Source: Isoetes taiwanensis (Eukaryota; Streptophyta; Lycopodiopsida; Isoetales; Isoetaceae). Taken from it: a stretch of 64,000 nt of DNA. Made by a program: the position numbers and the translations under genes. Positions within the stretch are counted from its first letter, which is position 1. The number at the start of each line of letters is the position of its first letter. The notes below the pieces were generated by a model. The model was not told the origin of the DNA and did not search any database. It saw nothing but the letters and a program-made list of their open reading frames with translations. Below, in pieces: positions 12,638-22,534 of this stretch. The stretch spans positions 2,504,522 to 2,568,521 of the forward strand of contig JAJEKV010000075.1 of NCBI GenBank assembly GCA_021234155.1. The letters are read 5' to 3'.

Positions 12638-12786
12638 AAGACTTCTAAATCTGTGTAAAATTTGATTGAATATTTTGGATAAAACTGTGTATGAATGTTT
12701 GTTATAACAGTGATTCTTAACAAATGAACTTTAAGAATCGTTGATTACGGAAAAGAATCCCAGCCAGGTGGCTCACAGACATTGGC

Positions 12787-12807
12787 GGATGGGGCAGAAA
12801 ATGCCCC
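12787..12807. other. small hairpin TGGGGCA-GAAAA-TGCCCCA
   Basis: Seven paired bases flank a GAAAA loop in a GC-richer island just upstream of the H3-like region. The adjacent CGCCGCATGCGGC is also self-complementary. No function can be assigned. Confidence 0.5.
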
Positions 12808-13005
12808 ACCCAATTTTTACGGGAAGGGAACGCCGCATGCGGCATAACTTGCAGCGTTCTCGGCACGGTAACCAACACAATCCCATTTTAAAAGATAGGA
12901 TACCTTGAGTAACACACATAATAACTTATTAAAATATTCGTCTATAAACACATTGACTGCCCACCAAAGGTGGGCAATTTACTAACCGGGAAAGAAAAAA
13001 CGTAG

Positions 13006-13188
13006 TGATCCAAGAACTATAGCCAGACAAACCAGAGAAGAATAAGCCAAAGGAAGCAGAAGAGTGACCCAAGAGGAGCCCAGGAGAAGAAGAGGGACGC
13101 CTACTACGAATACCTCAAACGGTGGAGAGCATACAATTCTTGGGATAGTCAACTGAATATACAAGATTTGGAAAAGGCGAACGCCTTA
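13006..13188 (+). pseudogene. basic frame upstream of and in phase with the H3-like frame
   Basis: Sixty-one codons are open between TGA (13003) and TGA (13189), in the same phase as the H3-like frame downstream. The first half is lysine/arginine-rich (SQTNQRRISQRKQKS), which loosely recalls a histone tail; the second half (YYEYLKRWRAYNSW) does not. Two in-frame stops (13189, 13222) separate it from the histone-fold part. The spacing to the conserved Gln of the fold is longer than in ordinary H3. It is either a decayed, extended N-terminal tail or unrelated sequence. Confidence 0.3.
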
Positions 13189-13224
13189 TGAACATCAAGA
13201 AGCCTCCCTCCCTCCGCGACCTAA

Positions 13225-13512
13225 ACGCCACGAGATTCAACTCAGTCAAAATTTGAAGAGACCGAGCACTTCCAAGAGTACACCAATCTTCCGATCCAAA
13301 GAGCACTGTTCGAACGCCTACTTCGAGAAGCTATGCAAGAATTCAAGACGGACTATCTGGTCATACCAATGATGGTGCAGTGTTGCCCGGAAGAAGTCGA
13401 AGTAGAGCTGATCCAGCTATTCGAGGAGGCCAACCTATGTACAATGGACATTGTGAGAGTTTTGAAACCTCAAAATGCGCGGAATGACCCAGGTCATGCA
13501 TTTTTTAGTTAA
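13225..13512 (+). pseudogene. divergent histone H3-like histone-fold frame
   Basis: Ninety-five codons run open from after TAA 13222 to TAA 13510. The region matching the H3 alpha-N helix through alpha-2 is unmistakable in order: HFQEYTNLPI, then FERLLREAMQEFKTD, then LIQLFEEANLC. By hand count against remembered canonical plant H3, 15 of 32 residues match across the alpha-N/alpha-1 part and about 12 of 36 across loop 1 and alpha-2, with no gap. TNL and LFEEANLC resemble centromeric H3 wording, but loop 1 lacks the insertion often seen in CENH3. The C-terminal MPKDIQLARRIRG block is lost (VLKPQNARNDPGHAFFS). There is no start codon ahead of the fold and no confident N-terminal tail, so a dead or captured copy is likely. 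The even drift without a frameshift over the fold is odd for a neutral relic. Confidence 0.7.
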
Positions 13513-13674
13513 AATTTTCCAAAATAAGCCACAAAATGTTTGGCATGTACATTCTAGCTATTTTCCATACATTCTATTAGCTTGTAGCACTTCATATTAG
13601 TTTTTCAATCTATTTGGACCTCAACTTAAAAGAATTTCCACAATGACAAGAATCTAACCTCCCACCCAAAGGTG

Positions 13675-14381
13675 AAACCCCCAAAAAAACCACGTGCCAA
13701 CCACTGAGGGCGAGCATCATTTGTGTTTGAACTATGAACCTTAATTATATTTAAGTTCAACATATTAGAAAATAGTAATGTCCAAGATGTTTAGGGTTAG
13801 AACACAAGACCCCTTAAGCTAGATAATAGACAATACTTTGCATTCTTCTTAGCTTAGTTGCCGCTCTTAACTAACTAAGCATCTTCTTGTCTACACAGCT
13901 GTAATATAGCCAAACTTTTTTCTTAGCAACCCAGCTAGTTGCCAAGGGCTTAGAAATTGTTGCCACACGTTGGTATGACACATGAACACATGGTGTCTTC
14001 CACCACACCTTTTGTGTGGTGGAACCCCCAAAAAAACCACGTGCCAACCACTGAGGGCGAGCATCATTTGTGTTTGAACTATGATCCTTAATTATATTTA
14101 AGTTAAACATATTAGAAAATAGTAATGTCCAAGATGTTTAGGGTTAGAACACAAGACCCCTTAAGCTAGATAATAGACAATACTTTGCATTCTTCTTATC
14201 TTAGTTGCCGCTCTTAACTAACTAAGCATCTTCTTGTCTACACAGCTGTAATTTTGCCAAACTTTTTTCTTAGCAACCCAGTTAGTTGCCAAGGGCTTAG
14301 AAATTGTTGCCACACATTGGTATGACACATGAACACATGCCATAGATGCACCATCATCAGGTGTCTTCCACCACACCTTTG
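13675..14381. repeat. 347-bp tandem duplication, two copies
   Basis: Positions 13675-14012 and 14023-14381 are near-identical direct copies (CACGTGCCAACCACTGAGGG at 13691 and 14038). Copy 2 retains about 20 bp (CCATAGATGCACCATCATCA) missing from copy 1 just before GGTGTCTTCCACCACACC. The copies differ at only a handful of sites, so the duplication is recent relative to the dead genes nearby. A minus-strand frame of 79 codons across copy 1 is not supported by any resemblance. Confidence 0.95.
14000..14022. other. perfect 9-bp hairpin at the duplication junction
   Basis: CCACCACAC, loop CTTTT, GTGTGGTGG. It sits exactly where copy 1 of the 347-bp duplication ends and copy 2 begins. The right half (TGTGTGGTGG) is absent from the far end of copy 2, where the sequence continues GATATCATAG instead. 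Confidence 0.85.
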
Positions 14382-14655
14382 ATATCATAGATAATTGTCC
14401 AGGAATTCATTCTACCAAGGCATTTTAGCCTAATACACCAAGTATACCCCTACGATAAGTCTCCTTACCACCCCATGACAACAAATAAGTACCTTTCTCA
14501 GCTCTTAGTAAAGTGCCAAATGCCAAGAGGGTCATTGGGTTAGAGTAGATAAAAGCATAAATATAGAAATTGTAGAATCAATAGAGATAAATAATTGTTG
14601 TCTGTGGTATTAGCTGCTTTGTGCACTTTAGGGCAGTCAAATAGGCCAGGTGAAC

Positions 14656-15760
14656 CTTATTGCAGATCCTTGATCCCTCAACACATGAACCACTCGACCA
14701 CATCAAGCAATTCGAAACTATGAAAACAACCTTATGGAGGAAACTTCGACAAATCAAAGATCAAGTCAAGAAACAGGGGAAGCTTGACTACAAAGGACAA
14801 TTGAAACATCAAGAACAATCACATGAGTTGCCAAGAAGGGCTACTCAATAGCTAAAAGGCATCAGGGCACTTATGCCTTGATCACAATAGGGAAGAAACT
14901 TGGGAGAAACATTGTCCAGCCAAGGATATCCTCCTAGTGCCATATTCTCCACATTGACAGATTATTGTCACAGCTCCACCACCAACAAGTAGATGACTTT
15001 ATTGACTATTCACATCATGAGTTTCAGAGATGAGACCAAACAAATTTCCTAGGAGGGCAATTATCTCGACATACATGCCATGGCAATGTCGGATCTAGAC
15101 TTCACACACGTAGGTGCTTTGAATACGAAAGAATTACAAGCCATCAAGGCCAAACTATCCAAGGATAATAGTATGGCCAAACTGCAATTGACTTCTTCCT
15201 CATCAGCTCTGATTCTTCAGAATAGCTATATTGGCCTTGACAACACCATCTCAAGACCATGATGACCTTCTACCTTAGAGTTTGGAGATCAAGCACCATC
15301 GAGAAGAGACAACATGGGGGTCAAATACCAACATTAATAATAACCGATTATTGGAGACTATAGTTCCTGCACATGGATGTGAATAGACTCAGCTCCCAAG
15401 AAGAGAGGTTGCACATTCCAAAGTGGTAAAGCACTCAACGTTGTCTCAATCTTATAGCGGCAACATGAGACGGCTAAGGCGGAGAAATGAATCGACCTCT
15501 AGGGGCGACCCAACAACATCGAATCAAGAGTTAGAAGGAATTTCCTCAAATCTCGTAACCTGCATGATAGGATGAGTCAACATGGAAGATCCTAGAGAGT
15601 AAAAAACATTACCTTCAAGCTTTTTAGGATGAGATACCAAGACCTTACATTGTACACTACGTCATCAAGTCCACAAGTATGGATACCTTTTAATAAAGAA
15701 AGTCCACATCAATATTAAGGAGGAGGACAATCAAAATATCTTCGACAAAAAGAGCACATC
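14656..15760 (+). pseudogene. degenerate Ty3/gypsy gag-protease region
   Basis: This stretch leads directly into the reverse transcriptase relic. A frame at 14660-14851 contains DHIKQFETMKT, resembling the DPxxHIxxFExxM pattern of retrotransposon Gag. Further short frames (for example 15080-15262) have no recognisable motif, and no aspartic protease triad is legible. Assignment rests mainly on position upstream of RT in the same orientation. Stops and shifts are dense throughout. Confidence 0.4.
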
Positions 15761-15762
15761 AC

Positions 15763-16400
15763 ATGAATGGTGCTTCAATAATGGAGTGCAAATCATTAAA
15801 GTTGTTGCGTAGATGCATTATAAAGGATGAGGTTGACTATATCCTTAGGCTAGAAGCTGTTGCCCAAACTTTAAGCACAAGGAGGAGGATAATACGTAAG
15901 GAAATTGCTAAGCTGATTAAGGAATTCCATGCCCTCTTTTTGGATGAAATTGTGAATTACTGCCCTATAGAGGCGTGGAGTGTGAGATTACTCTCGCACC
16001 AATGCTAGGCTCCATAAAGAATGAACACTCCAGAGCTGGAAAAGCTAAAGAAGCAATTGTAGGAATTGCTAGACCTTGGGTTCATTCGGCCAAGTGTATC
16101 GCCCTTTGGAGCTCCCATTCTTCTTGCAAAGAAGAAAGGCAAAAGTCTAAGAAAGTACATTGATTATCGTCAACTGAATAATAAAACGATAAAGAACAAG
16201 TATGCATGGCGAAGGGCACATGACCTAATGGATCAGCTCCAAGGGCAAGAGTCTTCTCCAAAATTGAGGTCGGGCTATCACCAAATTCGCATTAAGGAAG
16301 AAGACATTCATAAGACCGATCTGAGAACCAGTATGGGCACTATGAGTTTACAATTACGCCCTTTGACCTATATCATTTTAGGCAGCTCTGCAATAAGAAA
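15763..16400 (+). pseudogene. Ty3/gypsy reverse transcriptase pseudogene
   Basis: The order of motifs is that of a Ty3/gypsy RT: an EFHALFLDE segment, VECEITLAPM, then LGFIRPSVSPFGAPILLAKK, KSLRKYIDYRQLNNKTIKNK, LMDQLQG, and SGYHQIRIKEEDIHKTDLRT. The reading switches between three frames (about 15960 and 16060), and the match stops at about 16370 before the catalytic YxDD box. The canonical KIDLRSGYH is reduced to KLRSGYH. The element is therefore truncated and dead; integrase and RNase H are absent. It shares orientation with the Gag-like region upstream. Confidence 0.9.
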
Positions 16401-16439
16401 CAACTAGACCTTATATTAATAAGAAACAACTAGATGTTA

Positions 16440-16560
16440 TGTGCTAGACACCCCTCAATTGCTCGCATGTTACATCTTACGTGCTTGTAATGCTGGGCAA
16501 CGAACCTCTATTGCTCGTCGTGCTAGATCTTATATGTTCGTCATGCTAGGCACCTCGCAT
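16440..16560. repeat. imperfect tandem repeat, about 33-bp unit
   Basis: Phrases such as TGCTAGRC, ATTGCTCG, ATCTTAYRTG and TTCGT/CTTGTAATGCT recur three to four times. It lies between the truncated RT and the CAGA microsatellite. Confidence 0.5.
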
Positions 16561-16590
16561 CTAGTTTGTGATCCCAATCATCATCCAAGC

Positions 16591-16742
16591 GACAAACAGA
16601 CAGACAGGCAGGCAGGCAGACAAACAGACAGGCATGTAGACAGGTAGACAAGCAGACATACAAACAGACAAACAGACAGACAGGCAGGCATGCATGCATG
16701 CATCATGCATGCAGGCAGGCAGGCAACCAGACAAACAGGCAG
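16591..16742. repeat. (CAGA/CAGG)n microsatellite with GCAT palindromic core
   Basis: A compound tetranucleotide tract of CAGA, CAAA and CAGG units, with a (GCAT)n core at 16687-16712 that is self-complementary. All six frames read as low-complexity repeats (Cys-Leu-Pro-Ala on the minus strand); these are not genes. Confidence 0.95.
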
Positions 16743-16779
16743 AAGCACAAGAAGCACTGCAGAAAGCAGACATTCATGT

Positions 16780-17880
16780 TGAAGGTGATTTTTCAAATTA
16801 GGCTTCTTGAGTTATTGAAGATGAATACCACACCCTTCAGAATTGCCTAGCATTTGGGTCTATTTGGGCACGTTATCACTAGTCGTTGCATGTGATGTTG
16901 GAAACAATATCAGTAGGGGCACCAACATCATATCTCTAGGAGGTAATGGACATGGGTATGTGAACTTAGTTGTGCCCTTTGTCGCTACATTAAAATGTAC
17001 CAATGTACAGTTTATCAGCAAGCCTATTACTGCTAAGGTTTAATCCTCGACAACCCTTCGGGGCAGGTCTTTTAAATCCTAGATAGTAATAGATCTGTTA
17101 TGCTCTTTGGTTGGGTCCCACATGCCTTTTTGGTCTTCGTGGATGGAAGAAACTAATTTTATTCTTTAGCTACGCTGTAAAAAAACCACATAATATCATA
17201 GGATACATGTCATGTTTGTGCATAAGTTTTTCCTTCTTGGGACACTTTGAATTGTCATTACTATACATTAAGGGCATTTACAACTGCTAGAGAGTTCCAA
17301 TTTTCTCGATCTCCTTGTGAATATGCACACGAGGGTTTTCATGTCGCCAAGCTATTAGAAAGGAATATTCCTAGGAATGAGCCAATCAATGGTTAAGAAT
17401 ATAGAATAGTAGGTTCAAATATAAAAATTAGTTTTTACTTTTAGAGAAGACTGATATGGAAGACAATATGCCTTTTCAAGTTCACTCTTTATCATACTGC
17501 CTCTTGTTTTGAGTGCTATGCTTAGGAAAATTGTTATGGGGACTTCTCTTTCTTTCATTGTATGATCTAACCTTAAATTATGGTTGGTGTCAAGCCTTAA
17601 ATTTCTGATGTCTATGGCTGTTTTCTAGATCTTCGTTTGCAATACACACTATGCCCCTTAATAAATTTGTCATAGAAGAAACCACAAGAAGCATAGCAGA
17701 ATAGAGGACATTCATGTAGAATGCAATGGTTCTATGGCAACATAAAGCCATCATTCTTGGAGAAGACGGGCCTTTTTGGAACATCCATTTTTTCCATGAG
17801 ACCTTTTTCTACAGGTTATATATTTAATTAGTTCTAGGTTTTCATCATCGGCGTTCCTCTTGAGCGTTCTTTTTTTTTTT
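16780..17880. other. no supported gene
   Basis: Ordinary AT-rich sequence. A 66-codon frame at 16843-17043 and a minus-strand 64-codon frame at 17590-17784 carry no motif. Nothing else stands out before the poly(T) run at 17869-17881. Confidence 0.4.
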
Positions 17881-17883
17881 TTG

Positions 17884-17965
17884 GTTGCCCCTAAGGGGCA
17901 AGCCCTTGATTGAGGGAGGGTTTGTGGCATATTCTAGGCATATGCGAAGATATGCCTAGAATATG
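17884..17965. other. two adjacent hairpins, including a perfect 16-bp stem
   Basis: TTGCCCC-TAA-GGGGCAA lies at 17884-17900. At 17928-17965, CATATTCTAGGCATAT pairs perfectly with ATATGCCTAGAATATG across a 6-nt loop (GCGAAG). A T run precedes the pair and a GC-rich segment follows (17998-18090). The arrangement resembles the structured end of a mobile element, but no family can be named. Confidence 0.8.
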
Positions 17966-18402
17966 TCAATGACCGCTCCAAACCCATAATAGGTCAGAAA
18001 CTCTGGTTTGCCCCTCGCTTCTAGACGACCACTCGAAAGCGGGCTAACCGAGCCCGCCCCCAAGGCTCCTAGTTCCCCGGCGAAATCAATTTCCATGGTG
18101 TGATTCGAGCATGTATCGTAAAAACATTTAACATGTATGCAAATGGATTGGCATTGGCATCTTCGGTGCTTTCGAGGCAGCGCCCCCCCGCTTCATTACT
18201 TGCATGCCCATTACACACAATTATCCATATGGAAATCAACGAATATCATGCTCAAACACTACCGCAATCATACAAAACCAGTCTTGAAGATGCTCGATTC
18301 TTGGTGTGGAAACGAGTATGTGACGATACTTTGGTGCTGCAGTTGCCTTATTAGCCTTTTTAAAAGAAATCTCATACTTTTAATGTCTTCCTAATGCTAA
18401 TT

Positions 18403-19155
18403 AGTCGCCCACATTCAATCGCGGTAAGAGCCGATATGGGGGAAGCACTTTCATCCCAGGTAGTTTTATTTATGTAAGGATTGTTAAGTAGCTCAAGTTA
18501 ACTAATTTGATTTACCTTTCAAGGAAGATATAGTGGGACAATATGGGGAGTAGTTCCTAAAATGGCTTGAGAACGTCATGCAAAGATGATTGATAAGGTG
18601 AGTAATTTCCTCTTACTTTCTCCTGTTTTGAATTTAGTAAGATTGAAAAGTGGCAAAGGATGGTTTTAGTCGGTGGAAGCAAAATATATCACCTTTCCGT
18701 ATCTCGAAAGATGTTTCAGCCCCACATGTTGCATGGATTATCTCATTTTGACATCCTTATAAGAGATTTGCTTGCCACAAATGTTTGACCAAATACCTTC
18801 ACGCTGATGGAGGTTTACAATAACTCTTCCCGGAAAAGAATGTAAATTTCGGTTATTCGGATCATAGCATTTATTCCTACTAGCAAAGAATTTGTCCATG
18901 ATATTAAAAATACCTCAGATGATTGCAATAAATGCATAAAGGCATTGCATTAGGGAGGTATTTTAGCAACCAGATGCCGCTTCCCAACTGACAGCAGTAG
19001 AATCAATAGACAAATATGTATTTCTTACTTGGAGCGTATTACTGCAGATAGTGTATGAAGCACTTGCTGAAGCTCGCATACAAGAGTCAGACTTATCAGC
19101 TGTTGCTGTTACTATTGGGCCTAGTCTCAGTCCATGCTTAGATGGTCGTGTCGTC
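18403..19155 (+). pseudogene. GCP1/OSGEPL1-type tRNA threonylcarbamoyl transferase pseudogene, three exons
   Basis: Members of the Kae1/Qri7 family make the t6A37 modification of tRNA; the plant organellar form is GCP1. Exon A (18403-18459) reads IAVRADMGEALSSQ and ends at a GT donor. A 64-nt intron follows. Exon B (18524-18597) reads EDIVGQYG, loses one G, continues GVVPKMA, has a TGA where the family has Arg or Glu, then ERHAKMIDK, and ends at a perfect AAG|GTGAGT donor. After a 450-nt intron with a TGCAG acceptor, exon C (19048-19155) reads YEALAEARIQESDLSAVAV, then TIGPSLSPCL. The segments are collinear with the N-terminal third of the family. The HxxxH metal-binding exon is not recoverable, though SMELKAR near 19257 faintly recalls HHMEAHA. 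Retained introns rule out a processed copy. Confidence 0.8.
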
Positions 19156-19357
19156 ATTTGTGGAGTTTTTATCTTATTCAAGAAGTTTCTTTGCTCATAC
19201 TATCTTTTAATGCAGTGGAAAGTTTATAAAGTCGTAGTTCAGGTTTTACAAATGTCCATGGAATTAAAAGCACGTACATTTTTTTCCACATAAGCATCCG
19301 CTATGGTAAGCTTTTCCCATTTAGTATTTAAGAAGCTTTCCTGTTGTCTCAAATGTC

Positions 19358-20060
19358 TTGCGCGCATTAGACATGGATCAAGAGCTGGTTCAAGATGGAA
19401 GCGAGAATGACAAGGACAGAATAGCTGCTAGCAGAACAGGAAGTTGGAATCATGCTGGCCAATACTTGGTAAGGCTTAAAAAAAGAAAAAAGGATCCCGC
19501 TCATATTGATTTCAATAAAATCTTGTTTTTCATGCTTTTACTCGATTTTATGATGCTTTTCAAGATGCATCAGGCTTATACCGCCATTCTCTTTGCCATA
19601 ACTACCAACATTATCACTTACATGACCACAGTGTTGCACAGAAGAAATGCTACATCTGCCAGTGATGTGAATAACTCTAGACATATTGGTCATGGTTTGA
19701 TATTTCTAGAGAATTACATTGAATTGATTGATTTTTATCATTCCGGAGACCAATTGGCCTATGGGACCCATATAAGGAATATAACAAACTAGTCTAATTG
19801 GTGTAGGTTTGAAACTAGAAAAGTATAAAGCTATTTTTCATTTATTAGTTTGTGAGCAGGGGTTAGGCTTTTGGGTTATCTAAAAATTTAACAGATTACA
19901 TCTAAATAGAGGTTCTAAACAGAATATATCTAAACAAGATTTCTTGATGACATACCGGTTAGAAGACTTAGAGGAAGAAGCCAGCTCCATTTCTGATTTC
20001 CTGTACGAATTAGCACCAGCAAATCTCGAATATGAGTTTGTCGGACGAGGAATGGGATAA
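19358..20060 (+). other. unassigned frames between the two host pseudogenes
   Basis: A 144-codon frame at 19358-19792 (starting LDMDQELVQDGSENDKDR) shows a hydrophobic middle (FFMLLLDFMMLF) but matches nothing I know. At 19947-20060 a complete 37-residue frame, TYRLEDLEEEASSISDFLYE followed by LAPANLEYEFVGRGMG, has convincing protein composition and could be an exon of an unidentified gene. Neither has supporting signals. Confidence 0.25.
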
Positions 20061-20490
20061 GGCGATATTGAGACCCTCTAATAACTATAGAATCATAATG
20101 GAAGTAAGATGACTAGCCAGAGTATCAATACAAAGCTAAGATTCTACAAACTAACTAAATATGGCTTACTTGCTTCTTACGCCATAATATCTTTGAAAAT
20201 CAGAAATCGTTATGGTGATTTGGCTCGTCGCAGAAGAAGCGTCTGTGTCGGTATACGAGTCTAGGAGTCATGTAAAGCCGATGATCGAATGATACGCAGT
20301 TCGTTTGGAAGGAAGAAGAGCATTGAAGAAATGGAAGGAGAGCAAAAAAGAAAAAGAGCAGAAGAAATGAGAGGCGGATCTGAGAAATCTGAATTAGCGA
20401 CAATTATCATCGTTTGTCATAAGTCTGGTAGACGCCTTCATTTCTGACACATATTTGGGGCGCTACAAGACTATCTCTCTTGCCACTGCA

Positions 20491-20865
20491 ACGGAAGTGG
20501 GCTGTGTACAGGGGAGGCCAGGCTATTATCCGGGATCATTGGCCGACTGATCCATGGACAGTTCTTGTATAGCCCTGGGCATCCTGACTCCATTTTGCTT
20601 TGGATTTCCTTTTATTGCTCGCTTTGATGTGGGGCATAGCCCCCGAGTTTTGTCCCCGGCTATGCCCGCTTGTTTTATATTTGCTACTTGAGACTTGTTA
20701 GGGGCATAGCTCCCGAAGTTTTGGTAGGGCTCATGCCCCAGACAGTGTGTTGTAACGGGGCTTTGACCCCATGTTCTCGTTTCTTTGGGCTTCGCCCTCT
20801 CTGTTCATTAGGGCTTCTCGCCTTTGTTTGTTCTCGTCCCATAACCCGATTGGGTTCCGTGGACG
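20491..20865. mobile_element. insertion inside the NPF pseudogene
   Basis: This stretch separates two NPF segments that are normally contiguous in the protein. It contains the repeated phrase GGGGCATAGCYCCCGA (20632 and 20701) and small GC hairpins such as GGGGCTTTGACCCC and GGGCTTCGCCC. Such features suggest the 3' part of a non-autonomous element, but neither a tail nor target duplications are clear. Confidence 0.45.
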
Positions 20866-20906
20866 TTAAAAATTTCTTCCTTCCTTCCTTTGGGATTTAT
20901 TTCTTT

Positions 20907-20971
20907 GTAAGTACTATGATATTTTATGTTACCATGTCAACTTTCTCATTTGATTGTTTTGCTTATTGTAG
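20907..20971 (+). other. retained 65-nt intron of the NPF pseudogene
   Basis: GTAAGT donor directly after the codon pair of IYFF, a T-rich tract, and a TTATTGTAG acceptor directly before GGAATAATC. Removing it joins IYFF to GIILLTIS without a frame change, as in the family's YxxGMxLLTxS segment. Confidence 0.8.
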
Positions 20972-22180
20972 GGAATAATCCTCTTGACCATCTCTCATTT
21001 CTCGAAAATCTCTCGTGCCCTTGCCATGCGAATGGAGATCGCCTCGGCGAGCTTCGCTCGCCCAACCGGGTATTTTTTTTCTTGCATTGTACTTGTTTGC
21101 CCTTGGGTTTGGAAGCTTGGCACCTTGCATCGGATCTTTTGAGCTGATCAGTTTGATGAAGAGGATATGATGGAGAAGAGGGGCATGGTTTCTTTCTTCA
21201 ACCGGAATTTCGGTGTGTCGGCTTAGGAGGAATTATTTCTCGGATCAAGTTATTGTGTATATTGAGGATAGATTACAATCGAGATGGGGATAGGGCTTTA
21301 CCTCGTTATTTCCGGGCGGTTGCAATGTGTACTTTGGTATGGCAAGACATTATAGATATAAAAACCTCAAGGAAGCCCTTTAGCTCAGATTGCACATGTT
21401 CTCATTATCATTCAAAAGGCCATGGAAACTACTTAATGATTTCTATGAGGAGTATGATATTAAGCATGGCAAAATAGTGCTCCCTCATACAAAACCAATT
21501 CAAAGTTACACTTGTTTGCCCTAGTATATTTTGCTTCTTTCTCTTCAAAAGCAAAGAAGGCCTCTTCAATGATTTGTCCTCTGTTAATTTTATCACAGAT
21601 TTCTCGACAAGGCAGCTCTAAAACAAGGAGGAAAAGAAGAGTTTTCGTGGCCATGCACCCCGACTCAAGTTGAAGAGGTAAAATTGGTGCTCGTGAGTAA
21701 TCCCTATCCGGTTAGTTGTGCTATGGTTAGGAGTAGCCCCCGCGACAAAGTTGGAACTTTTTGTAACTCAAGGCATGAACATGGACAACGAATCGAAGCT
21801 TTAGTGTTCCACCAGCTTTTAATGTTCTTATTTTCTTTCATAGTAAATCTCACTTTTCTACCAATATACGACAAGCTGGTGGTGCCATTTATGAGAAGCC
21901 ACACAAGAAATGAAAGAGGCTTTAGTCTGCTACAAAGGATAGGCATTGGATTTGTGTTGTATGTGTTGGACATGATGGTTGCGTGAAGTAGTGGAAATGA
22001 AAAGAAAAAAGCAAAGGTAAAGTTGAGTATATTTTGGTTGGTGCCGCAGACGGCCTCCGCTTGGTTTGTTTGAGAGCTTCTCCTCCCCGCATTACGGAGT
22101 TTTTTCATGAACAGATGCCTGATTCTATGCACAGTCTGGGTGTGAGCATGGCCTTTGTGAATAGTGGGGTTAGTTTTTTC

Positions 22181-22434
22181 TTGAGTAGTGCCATTGTGTA
22201 TATGGTTGACAATTCAAATCCTCCGTGGCTTCGAAACGATATTGACAAGGGCCACCTGGACTACTACTACTGGGTTCTCGTCCTTGTCACTGCCATCAAC
22301 CTTCTCTTTGAGTAGTGCCATTGTGTATATGGTTGACAATTCAAATCCTCCGTGGCTTCGAAACGATATTGACAAGGGCCACCTGGACTACTACTACTGG
22401 GTTCTCGTCCTTGTCACTGCCATCAACCTTCTCT
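22181..22434 (+). repeat. identical 127-bp tandem duplication in the NPF pseudogene
   Basis: Positions 22181-22307 and 22308-22434 are identical by eye at every base. Each encodes the segment around PPWLRNDIDKGHLDYYYW of the penultimate helix region. Since 127 is not a multiple of three, the second copy is read in another frame. The absence of any difference, against a background of many disabling changes, implies a very recent event or an assembly artefact. Confidence 0.95.
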
Positions 22435-22534
22435 TTTATTTGCCACTTGCTTGGTCCTACTTCTATAAAACCACCACCAAATCTGCGCATGACTCCATTG
22501 AATTGGTGGTCAATGATAGACAATGAATTGTCCA

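Larger units (their letters stand above)
20404..22526 (+). pseudogene. NPF (NRT1/PTR family) proton-coupled transporter pseudogene
   Basis: NPF proteins are 12-helix plasma- or vacuolar-membrane carriers of nitrate, peptides and other solutes. Collinear pieces in several frames are clear: AFISDTYLGRYKTISLAT (20434-20487), FLPSFGIYFF joined across a 65-nt GT-AG intron (20907-20971) to GIILLTIS, LYLFALGFGSLAPCIGSF, DQFDEEDMMEKRGMVSFFN, RHYRYK, SPLAQIAHVL, RFLDKAAL, TPTQVEEVKLVL, LFVTQGMNMD, PIYDKLVVPF, GFSLLQRIGIGF, SIFWLVPQ, FFHEQMPDSMHSLGVS and WSYFYK, ending at stop 22524. At least six frameshifts break it. One lost G sits between GSF and ADQFDE. The first two helices with the ExxER motif are missing. 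About 375 bp of foreign sequence interrupts it at 20491-20865, and a 127-bp segment is duplicated near the end. Confidence 0.92.

Noticed and set aside
12359-12723. Protein with two 23-residue repeats on either strand
   Set aside because: Produced by a 69-bp tandem duplication. Both strands are equally open and no other coding sign exists.
16561-16796. Minus-strand Cys-Leu-Pro-Ala repeat proteins
   Set aside because: Translation of the CAGA/CAGG microsatellite.
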